Of a stretch of 64,000 bases of DNA, positions 35,764-45,063 are shown one piece after another (positions within the stretch are counted from its first letter, which is position 1; each line of letters opens with the position of its first letter). The position numbers and the translations under genes were made by a program. Under the pieces are notes generated by a model. It did no database searches. It was not told the origin of the DNA and saw nothing but the letters and a program-made list of their open reading frames with translations. The DNA comes from Variovorax sp. V93 (GTDB lineage: Bacteria; Pseudomonadota; Gammaproteobacteria; Burkholderiales; Burkholderiaceae_C), in NCBI RefSeq assembly GCF_041154485.1, contig NZ_AP028669.1:248001-312000 (forward strand), written 5' to 3'.

Positions 35764-36460
35764 CGGCGGCCCGCGCCCGGCAGGCGCGCTGGCGCAGCGG
35801 GGCTTCACCTACATCTGGATGCTGCTGCTGATCGCGCTCATGGGCATTGGCCTGACGGTGGCCGCCGACGTGCAGACCACCGTCAGCCAGCGCGACCGCG
35901 AGAAGGAGCTGCTGGCCATCGGGCGCCAGTTCCGCACCGCGCTTGCGAGCTACTACGAGGCCCGGCTGCCGGCGCCGGCGGCGGGCTTGCCCTTGGGCAT
36001 GGGGGCCGGGCAGCCCGTTTCGGGCCTGCCGCCCGCGGCCGGTGGCGCGAACATTCCCGCCGCGGGCGGCCAGGCCGCGCTGCCGCCGCAGAACGATCCG
36101 CGCGGCTACCCCGCCACCCTCGAGGAACTGCTGAAGGACGAGCGTTTTCCGGGCGTGCGCCGGCACCTGCGCAAGGTCTTCGTCGATCCGATGACGGGCA
36201 AGGCCGAGTGGGGGCTGGTGCAGGTGTCGGGGCGCATCGTCGGCATCCATTCGCTCTCGACGGCCGTGCCGATCAAGCAGGCGGGTTTCGAAGGCGACGA
36301 GCAGGCGTTCACGGGCGCGCAGAGCTACGCCGAATGGGTCTTCGGTTCGGTCGCCCAGATGCCGGCGCCGGCCGGGGGCAAGACCATCGGGCCGGGGGCC
36401 GCCACCACATCGCTTCCTTCTTTCTCGACGACGCCTTTCGGCGCGTCCCCACGACCTTGA
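35750..36460 (+). CDS. Atypical minor pseudopilin with Trp at +5
   Basis: A 236-residue protein. The N-terminus resembles a prepilin, RG/FTYIWMLLLIALMGIGL, but Trp replaces the Glu at +5, a position that in classical systems is non-Glu only in GspK-like tip subunits. The helix is followed by SQRDREKELLAIGRQFRTAL, a Gly/Pro/Ala-rich insert, and a conserved C-terminal block (YPATLEELLKDERFPGVRRH, VFVDPMTGKAEW). It overlaps the preceding gene by 14 nt. I infer a tip or regulatory minor pseudopilin; it is smaller than usual GspK. Confidence 0.7.
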   Translation: MRASDGGPRPAGALAQRGFTYIWMLLLIALMGIGLTVAADVQTTVSQRDREKELLAIGRQFRTALASYYEARLPAPAAGLPLGMGAGQPVSGLPPAAGGANIPAAGGQAALPPQNDPRGYPATLEELLKDERFPGVRRHLRKVFVDPMTGKAEWGLVQVSGRIVGIHSLSTAVPIKQAGFEGDEQAFTGAQSYAEWVFGSVAQMPAPAGGKTIGPGAATTSLPSFSTTPFGASPRP

Positions 36461-36477
36461 ACCGAGCCGAGGTGTCC

Positions 36478-37383
36478 ATGCGCAAGAAAATCGCTGCCGC
36501 CGTGTCGTTTGCTGCCGCCCTGCTGTCGATGCCGCTCTGCGCGCCCGCTGGTGCGCAGACGAATTCGGGGCTTCCTCCGGTGCTGCGGGACATGCCCCAG
36601 TCCGGGTCGATGTGCAAGAACGAGCGCTTGCCGGGCTCGGCGTTATCCGGCACGGGGCGTGCCGAAGGCGGCCTGGAGGCCGCTTGCGCATTGCCGGCGT
36701 CCGCGGCGGCCTCCTTTCTGCAAAAGAGCGGGGCCACGGTCATCGATACGCGCCACGAGAGCGAGTTCGCGCGCTTCCATATTGCCAATGCCATGCGGGC
36801 CGATGCGGCGAGCGTCCGTCTCAAGGAGTACCTGCGCGACAAGCCCTTGCTGCTGGTGGGAGACGGCAAGTCCGACCGCGAGCTCTATGGGGCGTGCGGC
36901 CGGTTGCGGGCCCAGGGCTTCAAGTCGGTCCAGGTGCTGATGGGTGGCATGGCCGGCTACCTGGCAAGGGAACTGCCCGTGAGCGGCCGCGGCGCGCCCG
37001 ATGCATTCGAGTCTGCGCAGCTCGATCCCGCTCAGCTGTGGGCGCAGAGCCAGTTTCCCGAAAGCCTGGTCGTTGTTGTGAACAGTCCCGCGACCGCCGA
37101 GGCCCTGCCGCTCGCGTTCCGCACGGCAGACGCGGCGCCGCGTGCCGTTGCAGGCGCCGTGGAGCGCCGCCGCAAGGAGCAAAAGGGGGTGCTAGCCAAT
37201 GTGACGGTGGTGGTCGACGGTGCCATGAGCGAGGCCACCTTTCGCCAGTACAGCCAGGCCGTGGCACCTACGCCGCTGCTGGTGTATGCGGGCGGCGCGG
37301 GCGCACTGAAGGCCTACCTCCGGACGCAGGAGGCCGTGTGGGCCGCGCACGCGCGCGGACCGAAGCAGCCGCGCTGCGGCTGA
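36478..37383 (+). CDS. Secreted rhodanese-like protein lacking the catalytic Cys
   Basis: A 301-residue periplasmic protein with a signal peptide (about 1-26, ending AGAQT). A rhodanese fold is seen: VIDTRHESEFARFHIANAMRA, then the active-site loop KPLLLVGDGKSDREL and LRAQGFKSVQVLMGGMAGYL. The loop has Gly where the sulphur-carrying Cys should be, so sulphurtransferase activity is unlikely. A second, more divergent half (about 175-300) may be another rhodanese-like unit (ESLVVVVNSP). It starts 17 nt after the atypical pseudopilin gene. A binding or scaffold role in the secretion system is inferred. Confidence 0.72.
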   Translation: MRKKIAAAVSFAAALLSMPLCAPAGAQTNSGLPPVLRDMPQSGSMCKNERLPGSALSGTGRAEGGLEAACALPASAAASFLQKSGATVIDTRHESEFARFHIANAMRADAASVRLKEYLRDKPLLLVGDGKSDRELYGACGRLRAQGFKSVQVLMGGMAGYLARELPVSGRGAPDAFESAQLDPAQLWAQSQFPESLVVVVNSPATAEALPLAFRTADAAPRAVAGAVERRRKEQKGVLANVTVVVDGAMSEATFRQYSQAVAPTPLLVYAGGAGALKAYLRTQEAVWAAHARGPKQPRCG

Positions 37384-37390
37384 GGCAGCA

Positions 37391-38248
37391 ATGCAGCGAC
37401 GTGCATGGATCGGTGCGGCCGGCGCGCTGGCGGGCAGCGCGCTCATGTCCATCGGCCGCGGCAGCCTTGCCGCGCAAGAGGAGCTGCAGCTGCGCTTCAA
37501 CCTGGGCATGAACAACCCGGGATCGCTCGACCTGGCGGCCCAGCGGCTCTGGATGTACCTTCCCGTGCGCCGCAATGCCTGGTGGACGCTGGACGCCGTC
37601 GAAACCGGCCTGCGGCATGAACTACAGGCCGATCCGCTGGGGCACACCGTCCTCTTCGTTTCGATCGACAAGCTCAGCGCCTATGCGCGGCGCACGGCCT
37701 CGCTGATGATCAGCCTGAAGCGCGCAGGCGCACCGATGCCTGCGCCCAAAGATGCACAGGATTGGCTCGCGCCGGAGCGCTACATCGAATCGGACCACGA
37801 AGCGATCGTGGCGCAGGCGCGGGCCCTGAAATCCGCGACCGGCGAGGGAACGGTGCGCAACATCCACGGCTTCGTGGCCGCGAGCGTGGACTACGCGGGC
37901 TACGCGCCGGAGGACTTCGGCGCGCTCTACGCGCTGCGCCAACGGCGCGGGGATTGTTCCGAGTACGCCTGCCTCGTGGTGGCGCTGTGCCGTGCATCGG
38001 GCATCCCGGCCCGCATGGTCGAGGGCTATGTCACGGATCGCAGCTTTGTCCCCAAGCCGATGGACTTTCACGATTGGGCAGAGGTCCTGGTCGACGGGCA
38101 GTGGCGGGTCGTCGACGCGCAGAAGGGCGCCTTGCTCGAGCAGGAGGCCCAGTACATCGCCTTCCGCTACTACCGCGACAAGGCGCTGAATGGCGTGGGG
38201 CTGGCGCACCGCTACCGCGTCGAAGGCGAGATGGAATTCAGCGTGTAG
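37391..38248 (+). CDS. Secreted transglutaminase-like protein
   Basis: A 285-residue protein with an N-terminal signal that starts MQRRAWIG and is hydrophobic to about residue 28; the RR pair suggests possible Tat export. The C-terminal half is a transglutaminase/protease-like domain with the full catalytic triad C189 (RRGDCSEYACL), H227 (DFHDWAEVLV) and D242 (WRVVDAQ). Enzymes of this family cleave or cross-link peptide bonds. It is last in the secretion operon, 7 nt after the rhodanese-like gene, and converges on the comM gene with 30 bp between. It could process or cross-link exported proteins of the locus; this is inferred. Confidence 0.78.
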   Translation: MQRRAWIGAAGALAGSALMSIGRGSLAAQEELQLRFNLGMNNPGSLDLAAQRLWMYLPVRRNAWWTLDAVETGLRHELQADPLGHTVLFVSIDKLSAYARRTASLMISLKRAGAPMPAPKDAQDWLAPERYIESDHEAIVAQARALKSATGEGTVRNIHGFVAASVDYAGYAPEDFGALYALRQRRGDCSEYACLVVALCRASGIPARMVEGYVTDRSFVPKPMDFHDWAEVLVDGQWRVVDAQKGALLEQEAQYIAFRYYRDKALNGVGLAHRYRVEGEMEFSV

Positions 38249-38278
38249 CGTGCGGCTGCCGTTCCAGCGCTGCACCGT

Positions 38279-39835
38279 TCACACGATGCCGCGCAGCGCC
38301 CTGCGGTACTGCACCGCCTCCGCCACATGCACCACCTCCACCGATTCGGCGCCCGCCAGGTCGGCCACTGTGCGCGCCACCTTGAGCGCGCGATGCGTGC
38401 TGCGCGCCGACCAGCCGAGCTTGGCGGCGGCGCTGTAGACGAACTTGCGGGCCGCATCGTCGAGCGCAGCATGCTTGTCGATGGCGCCGGCCTGCAGCGC
38501 CTGGTTGGGGCTGCCCTGGCGCTGCAGGGCGAATTCGCGCGCGGCCACCACGCGGCTGCGGATGCTGGCCGTCGATTCGCCGGCGGGCGCATCGATGAGC
38601 TGCTGCGCCGATACCGCGGGCACTTCGATGTGCAGGTCGATGCGGTCCAGCAGCGGGCCGCTGAGCTTGGCCTGGTAGCGCGAGATCTGGTCCGGCGTGC
38701 AGCGGCAGGCCTTCAGCGTCGAGCCCAGGTAGCCGCAAGGGCAGGGGTTCATGGCCGCGACCAGCTGGAAGCGCGCCGGAAACTCGGCGCGACGGGCGGC
38801 GCGCGCGATGGTGATGGTGCCGGTCTCCAGCGGCTCGCGCAGCGCCTCGAGCGCGGAGCGCGCGAACTCCGGGAATTCGTCCAGGAAGAGCACGCCGTGG
38901 TGCGCCTGCGAGATCTCGCCCGGCCGCGGGGGCGAGCCGCCGCCCACCAGCGCCACGGCGCTCGACGTGTGGTGAGGCGCCGAGGTCGGCCGGTTCATCC
39001 AGCGCGCGGCCGAGAAGCTGCCGGCCAGGCTGGCCACGGCCGCGCTCTCCAGCGCCTCGTCCACGCTCATGGGCGGCAGCAGCCCGGCAAAGCGCTGCGC
39101 CAGCATGGACTTGCCCGAGCCGGGCTCGCCGACCATCAGCAGGCTGTGCCCGCCCGCGGCGGCGATCTCGAGGGCGCGCTTGGCGCCCGCATGCCCCTTG
39201 ACGTCGGCCAGGTCCGCATAGAGCGGCGCGGCCGCTGCGGCCGCGGCATGAACCCGGGCCCAGCCGTCCGCGGCGGGCGGCTGCTGGCGATCCTCGCCCT
39301 GCAGCGGCGCGGCGCCCTCGGGCATGAAGCGCTGCACCACGTCCAGCAGGTGCCTGGCGCCGTACACCTCGCTGCCGGGCACCAGCGCCGCTTCCTGGGC
39401 GCTGCCGGCGGGCAGCACCAGGCGCGTCGCGATGCCGCGCGTGTGCAGGGCCAGCGCCATGGCCAGCGCGCCGCGCACGGGCCGCAGCTCGCCTGAAAGA
39501 GAGAGCTCGCCGGCAAATTCGTGGCCTGCCAGCAGCGCGGGCTGGATCTGCCCGCTGGCCGCGAGGATGCCGAGTGCGATCGGCAGGTCGAAGCGGCCGG
39601 AATCCTTGGGCAGGTCGGCCGGCGCCAGGTTGACGACGATCTTCTTGTTGTTCGGAAACTCCAGGCCGGCGTTCTGGATGGCCGAGCGCACCCTTTCGCG
39701 CGCCTCCTTGACCTCGGTCTCCACCAGCCCGACGAGCGTGAAGCTCGGCAGGCCGTTCGCCAGATGCACCTCGACCGTGACACTGGCCGCTTCCAGCCCA
39801 AGCAAAGCACGGCTTTGCACCAAAGACAGGCTCAT
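38279..39835 (-). CDS. comM: YifB/ComM family Mg-chelatase-like AAA+ ATPase
   Basis: A 518-residue protein of usual length. The N-terminal Lon-S5-like domain (HLANGLPSFTLVGL, NLAPADLPKDSGRFDLPIAL) is followed by the AAA+ core with Walker A GEPGSGKS at about 236-243, Walker B GVLFLDEFPEF, and the C-terminal Mg-chelatase part with NPCPCGYLG and CRCTPDQISRY cysteines. Family members act as a helicase promoting branch migration during natural transformation. The ATG chosen has GGGAG 5-7 nt upstream. The NtrC-like site of the divergent operon lies just upstream of its start. Confidence 0.92.
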   Translation of the reverse strand: MSLSLVQSRALLGLEAASVTVEVHLANGLPSFTLVGLVETEVKEARERVRSAIQNAGLEFPNNKKIVVNLAPADLPKDSGRFDLPIALGILAASGQIQPALLAGHEFAGELSLSGELRPVRGALAMALALHTRGIATRLVLPAGSAQEAALVPGSEVYGARHLLDVVQRFMPEGAAPLQGEDRQQPPAADGWARVHAAAAAAAPLYADLADVKGHAGAKRALEIAAAGGHSLLMVGEPGSGKSMLAQRFAGLLPPMSVDEALESAAVASLAGSFSAARWMNRPTSAPHHTSSAVALVGGGSPPRPGEISQAHHGVLFLDEFPEFARSALEALREPLETGTITIARAARRAEFPARFQLVAAMNPCPCGYLGSTLKACRCTPDQISRYQAKLSGPLLDRIDLHIEVPAVSAQQLIDAPAGESTASIRSRVVAAREFALQRQGSPNQALQAGAIDKHAALDDAARKFVYSAAAKLGWSARSTHRALKVARTVADLAGAESVEVVHVAEAVQYRRALRGIV

Positions 39836-39845
39836 TCCACTCCCT

Positions 39846-39862
39846 CTCACCATTGTGGTGCG
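39846..39862 (+). promoter_or_regulatory. Candidate NtrC binding site
   Basis: The core CACCA-N3-TGGTGC is an exact match to the centre of the NtrC dyad (TGCACCA-N3-TGGTGCA). It lies about 140 bp upstream of the sigma-54 promoter at 39991, a normal enhancer distance. A perfect 12-bp palindrome GCACCGCGGTGC (39884-39895) lies between them but has the wrong half-site spacing for NtrC. Confidence 0.6.
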
Positions 39863-39990
39863 CCCGTTTTTGGCCGGGCTCATGCACCGCGGTGCCCCAT
39901 GGGGTACCGCAACCGAACACGCTTGTAACTATTTCGCCTGGGTTGCCGGTGCGGGAGCGGCCGCCGTGCCGCAGGGCAAAACGTGCACTT

Positions 39991-40006
39991 TGGCACGCTC
40001 CCTGCT
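39991..40006 (+). promoter_or_regulatory. Sigma-54 (RpoN) promoter of the torF-glnK-amtB operon
   Basis: TGGCACG-N4-CTGCT matches the consensus TGGCACG-N4-TTGCW at all but one base, with the key GG (39992-39993) and GC (40004-40005) 12 bp apart. It faces the operon and sits about 47 bp before the first ATG. Together with the NtrC-like site this predicts induction under nitrogen limitation. Confidence 0.8.
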
Positions 40007-40052
40007 ATGAGACGGTGTCCCCCAACAATCCAACCAACTCCGAGGAGTCTCG

Positions 40053-41283
<1,231 letters not shown>

Positions 41284-41305
41284 TCCAGCCCGGAAAACAA
41301 CAACC

Positions 41306-42841
41306 ATGAAAAAACTGCTTGTTTCTCTCGCGCTCGGCCTGAGCCTGCTCGCCGCAGGCACGGCGAGCTTCGCCCAGGCGCCTGCTGCTGCCACGCCCGA
41401 GGCGCCCGCGGCATCGGCGCCCGCAGCTGCCGCACCGGCACCCGCGGCCGCCCCGGCCGCCGCCGCGCCTGCAGCTGCTGCCGAAGCAGCGCCCGCCGCG
41501 GCGCCTGCCGCTCCTTCGTTCAACAAGGGCGACACCAGCTGGATGATGCTGTCCACGCTGCTCGTCATCATGATGACCATCCCCGGCCTGGCGCTGTTCT
41601 ACGGCGGCCTGGTGCGCAGCAAGAACATGCTGTCGGTGCTGATGCAGGTGATGGTCACCTTCTCGATGATCGTGGTGCTGTGGCTCATCTATGGCTACAG
41701 CCTCGCGTTCACCGAGGGGAATGCCTTCTTCGGCGGATTCGACCGGCTCTTCATGAAGGGCGTGTTCGATCCGGCCACCGGCGTGTTCGCGCCCGGCGCC
41801 ACCTTCAGCAAGGGCGTCTACATCCCCGAGCTGCTGTTCGCCGCCTTCCAGGCCACCTTCGCCGGCATCACCTGCTGCCTGATCGTGGGTGCCTTCGCGG
41901 AGCGCGCCAAGTTCTCGGCCGTGCTGCTGTTCATGGTGATCTGGTTCACCTTCAGCTATGCGCCGCTCGCGCACATGGTCTGGTTCTGGATGGGCCCTGA
42001 CGCCTATGCCAGCAAGGACGTGGTCGACGCCATGAACGGCAAGGCCGGCCTGATCTGGCAATGGGGCGCGCTCGACTTCGCAGGCGGCACCGTGGTGCAC
42101 ATCAACGCCGCCGTGGCGGGCCTGGTCGGCGCCTACGTGATCGGCAAGCGTGTCGGCTACGGCAAGGAATCCTTCACGCCGCACTCGCTCACGCTCACCA
42201 TGGTCGGCGCTTCGCTGCTGTGGGTCGGCTGGTTCGGCTTCAACGCAGGTTCGGCTCTCGAAGCCGGCACCAGCGCCGTGCTCGCCTTCATGAACACCTT
42301 CTCGGCCACCGCCGCGGCCGTGCTCGCATGGTGCATCGGTGAAGCGCTGATGCGCGGCAAGGCCTCGATGCTGGGTGCCGCTTCGGGTGCTGTCGCAGGC
42401 CTCGTGGCCATCACCCCGGCTGCCGGCAACGTCGGCCTGATGGGCGCGATCATCATCGGCTTCATCGCCGGCTTCGCCTGCCTCTGGGGCGTCAACGGCC
42501 TCAAGAAGATGCTCGGCGCGGACGACTCGCTCGACGTGTTCGGCGTGCACGGTGTCGGCGGTATCGTCGGCGCGCTGCTCACCGGCGTGTTCAACACCCA
42601 GTCACTCGGCGGCCCCGGCCTCGTGGGCGACTGGGTCACGGCCAGCGTGGTGTCCAACGGCATCGGCGCGCAGGTCTGGATCCAGCTCAAGGGCGTGCTG
42701 CTGACCATCGTGTGGTCGGGCGTGGTGGCGTTCATTGCCTTCAAGATCGCCGACCTCACCATCGGCCTGCGTGTGTCGGAAGAAGAAGAGCGCGAAGGCC
42801 TCGACATCTCCTCGCACGGCGAGACCGCATACAACCGGTAA
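41306..42841 (+). CDS. amtB: Ammonium transporter AmtB with long Ala/Pro N-terminal linker
   Basis: A 511-residue inner-membrane ammonium channel. A cleavable signal peptide (about 1-23, SFAQ) is followed by an unusually long Ala/Pro-rich segment (about 24-70) and then 11 membrane helices. The twin pore histidines are in VVHINAAVAGLVGA and VFGVHGVGG, and the Phe gate region and family signature are intact. Most AmtB proteins lack the linker and are about 80 residues shorter. The start ATG at 41306 has only a weak GGA signal. It is the last gene of the sigma-54-driven operon. Confidence 0.94.
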   Translation: MKKLLVSLALGLSLLAAGTASFAQAPAAATPEAPAASAPAAAAPAPAAAPAAAAPAAAAEAAPAAAPAAPSFNKGDTSWMMLSTLLVIMMTIPGLALFYGGLVRSKNMLSVLMQVMVTFSMIVVLWLIYGYSLAFTEGNAFFGGFDRLFMKGVFDPATGVFAPGATFSKGVYIPELLFAAFQATFAGITCCLIVGAFAERAKFSAVLLFMVIWFTFSYAPLAHMVWFWMGPDAYASKDVVDAMNGKAGLIWQWGALDFAGGTVVHINAAVAGLVGAYVIGKRVGYGKESFTPHSLTLTMVGASLLWVGWFGFNAGSALEAGTSAVLAFMNTFSATAAAVLAWCIGEALMRGKASMLGAASGAVAGLVAITPAAGNVGLMGAIIIGFIAGFACLWGVNGLKKMLGADDSLDVFGVHGVGGIVGALLTGVFNTQSLGGPGLVGDWVTASVVSNGIGAQVWIQLKGVLLTIVWSGVVAFIAFKIADLTIGLRVSEEEEREGLDISSHGETAYNR

Positions 42842-42859
42842 CCCCAAAAAATAGGCAAC

Positions 42860-42955
42860 CCCCCAGTCTTCGCGCACTTCGTGTCGCTACGCCAACCCCC
42901 CTGCTGGGGGCAACACCAGAGGCCCGGCAAAGCCGGTTCCTCGGTGTTTCTGGAA
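42860..42955 (+). repeat. Structured intergenic repeat, copy 1
   Basis: About 95 bp shared with 62184-62275. Conserved core CGCGCACTTCGTGTCGCTAC (from 42871), then hairpin CCCCC-TGCT-GGGGG (42897-42910), then a two-part stem AACACC..GAGG / CCTCGGTGTT (42912-42948) closed over CCGGC-AAA-GCCGG. It lies 20 bp after amtB. Sequences like this recur in Comamonadaceae intergenic DNA as far as I know. Confidence 0.85.
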
Positions 42956-43030
42956 GAAGGCATGCGGTGTACAGGCTGGTTATAAGAACTACACGGAACG
43001 ATTTTTCAGCGAGGTCTCCTTTGGATGTTC

Positions 43031-43067
43031 AGCCCGTGAGCGCTTCGGCGCCAGCGGGCTTTTTTTT
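43031..43067 (+). terminator. Rho-independent terminator
   Basis: AGCCCG/CGGGCT outer stem, inner GCGC-TTCG-GCGC with a stable tetraloop, followed by eight T residues. It is 190 bp after amtB and 53 bp before the lactonase gene. It ends either the amtB transcript or a short independent RNA starting near the TATAAG at 42981. Confidence 0.85.
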
Positions 43068-43119
43068 GCCTGTGTTTTTCCTCTGGAGCGGCGATGCCCG
43101 CCCATGCACAATTCCGGGC

Positions 43120-44058
43120 ATGTGGACCTCCATCGACAACAGCCTCTGCGAGCTCGGCGAATCGCCGTTCTGGCATCCGCGGGAACGCGCCCTGTACTGG
43201 CTCGACATCCCGGGCCGCGCCGTGCTGCGAACGCGCGGCGAGATCGGCACGCCTTCCGCCACGGTCGAGCGCTGGGCCTTGTCCACCGAGCCCGGCTGCA
43301 TGGCACCGGCGCGCAGCGGCGGCCTCGTGATTGCGCTGCGCGACGGCATCTACCGGGCGCGCGAGTGGGGCGGTGAACTCGTCGCCATCGCGCGCGTGGA
43401 ACACGACGTGCGCACCATGCGCTTCAACGACGGCAAGTGCGATGCGCTCGGCCGCTTCTGGAGCGGTTCGATCAACGAGGCGAAAGACCGTGCCAACGCC
43501 GCGCTCTACTGCCTCGACGCGCGCCCCGGCCGTGGCGCGGCGCCGGCGGCCCTCGCGCAGATGGCCAACCAGGTGACCACGGCCAACGGGCTCGCGTTCT
43601 CGCCCGATGCGCGCACCCTGTACTGGGCCGATACGCCCGCGCACCAGGTGCGCGCCTGGGACTGGGACGCCGAGGCCAACACGCTCTCGCAACCCCGCGT
43701 GTTCCGCCAGTTCGACGCCAAGCCCGAAGGCTGGACCCCCGATTCGCCGATGCTGCGCTACGCAGGCCGCCCCGACGGCGCCACGGTTGATGCGCAAGGC
43801 CACTACTGGGTTGCGATGTTCGAAGGCGCCCAGTTGCTGCGCCTCGCGCCGTCGGGCGAGACCGTGGCCGCCGTTCCCGTTCCGGCGCAATGCCCCACCA
43901 TGCCCTGCTTCGGCGGCGACGACCTGAAGACCCTCTTCGTCACCACCGCCCGCAAGGGCCGGCCCGCCGCCGAGATCGAGCGGCTGCCGGCCTCGGGCAC
44001 GGTGGTCTCCATGCGCGTCGACACCCCGGGCCTGCCGGTCGCCTTCTTCGAAGATTGA
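43120..44058 (+). CDS. SMP-30/gluconolactonase family sugar lactonase
   Basis: A 312-residue six-bladed beta-propeller enzyme. The divalent-metal ligands are in place: E14 (LGESPFW), Asn in TTANGLAFSPD and Asp in RPDGATVDAQGHYW. RFNDGKCDALGRFWSGS is the family signature. It should hydrolyse aldonolactones made by sugar dehydrogenases. The start is ATG at 43120, just after the terminator, because homologues begin near this residue. It is 11 bp before a LysR regulator gene with which it is probably co-transcribed. Confidence 0.86.
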   Translation: MWTSIDNSLCELGESPFWHPRERALYWLDIPGRAVLRTRGEIGTPSATVERWALSTEPGCMAPARSGGLVIALRDGIYRAREWGGELVAIARVEHDVRTMRFNDGKCDALGRFWSGSINEAKDRANAALYCLDARPGRGAAPAALAQMANQVTTANGLAFSPDARTLYWADTPAHQVRAWDWDAEANTLSQPRVFRQFDAKPEGWTPDSPMLRYAGRPDGATVDAQGHYWVAMFEGAQLLRLAPSGETVAAVPVPAQCPTMPCFGGDDLKTLFVTTARKGRPAAEIERLPASGTVVSMRVDTPGLPVAFFED

Positions 44059-44069
44059 GCGGCCCCCGC

Positions 44070-44951
44070 ATGGCCCTGCAGCACATCCCGCCGATCCAAT
44101 GCCTGCTGACCTTCGAGGCCGTGGCACGGCTGCGGCATGCGGGCCGCGCGGCCGATGAGCTGTGCGTGACCGCCAGCGCCGTGAGCCACCGCATCCGCCA
44201 GCTCGAGGCGCACGTGGGCTTCAAGCTCTTCGGCCGCGGCGACTTCAGCCTCACGGCCGACGGCGCGGCCTACCTCGCCAACGTGCGCACCGGCCTCGCG
44301 GCGCTGCAGGCCACGCCGCTGAGCGCGGCAACGCAGCGCGCCACGCGCCTGCGCATCGCCGTCACGCCCACCTTCAGCCGCGTGTTCCTGATGCCGCGGC
44401 TCGAACTGTTCCGCAACATCTACCCCGACATCGAGCTGGTGCTGCAGGTGTCGATCCCGCTGCTCGACGTCACGGCCGAGCAGGCCGACCTCGAGGTGCG
44501 CTACGGCAGCGGCGCGTACGCCGACTGCGAACACCGTCTGCTGCTCGAGGAAGAGGTGCTGCCCGCCTGCAGCCCGAGCTACCTCAACGAATTCGGCCCG
44601 TTCGATGGCTTTCGCACCGCGGCGGAAATTGCCAGCGCGCGGCTGATCCGCAGCCCGCTCGAACCCTGGGGCACCTGGTTCGCGAGCTGCGGCCTCGACC
44701 AGCCCGAGCCGCACGTCGGCTCCCAGTTCAACGACCTGGGCCTGGTATACGACGCCGCGGCCAGCGGCTTCGGCGTGGCGCTGGTGCGCCAGAAGATGGG
44801 CGCCGCCTGGTTCGAATCGGGCCGGCTGGTGCCGCTGTCCGACCGGCCCGTGCCCTCGCCGCACCGCCACACCATCTGCTGGCAGCCCGGCACGCTCGAT
44901 CGCTGGGAATGCGCGGCTTTTGCCGACTGGCTGGCGCTGGCGCTGCGCTGA
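44070..44951 (+). CDS. LysR-family transcriptional regulator (GcvA type)
   Basis: A 293-residue regulator: winged helix-turn-helix at about 5-63 (AADELCVTASAVSHRIRQLE, then LFGRGDFSLTADG) and a periplasmic-binding-like effector domain from about 90. The HTH resembles GcvA subgroup members. It follows the lactonase gene by 11 bp and precedes glcD by 112 bp on the same strand. It may regulate either sugar-lactone or glycolate metabolism; the sequence does not decide. Confidence 0.85.
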   Translation: MALQHIPPIQCLLTFEAVARLRHAGRAADELCVTASAVSHRIRQLEAHVGFKLFGRGDFSLTADGAAYLANVRTGLAALQATPLSAATQRATRLRIAVTPTFSRVFLMPRLELFRNIYPDIELVLQVSIPLLDVTAEQADLEVRYGSGAYADCEHRLLLEEEVLPACSPSYLNEFGPFDGFRTAAEIASARLIRSPLEPWGTWFASCGLDQPEPHVGSQFNDLGLVYDAAASGFGVALVRQKMGAAWFESGRLVPLSDRPVPSPHRHTICWQPGTLDRWECAAFADWLALALR

Positions 44952-45063
44952 GCCGGCGGCCGGCCGCCGCATGCGGCAAAGTTCTCTCAAGCCCGGCGCA
45001 AAAAAGCTTCAACCCGGCGCCGCCGCATTTTGCGTAGAGTGCAGGGCACCACGAGAGACATCC

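Noticed and set aside
39884..39895. Second NtrC site at the palindrome GCACCGCGGTGC
   Set aside because: The half-sites are 3 bp too close for the NtrC dyad; only the site at 39846 fits.
42712..43119. N-terminal extension of the SMP-30 lactonase upstream of 43120
   Set aside because: The open frame crosses amtB, the intergenic repeat and a strong terminator, so it cannot be one gene; the ATG at 43120 fits the family.
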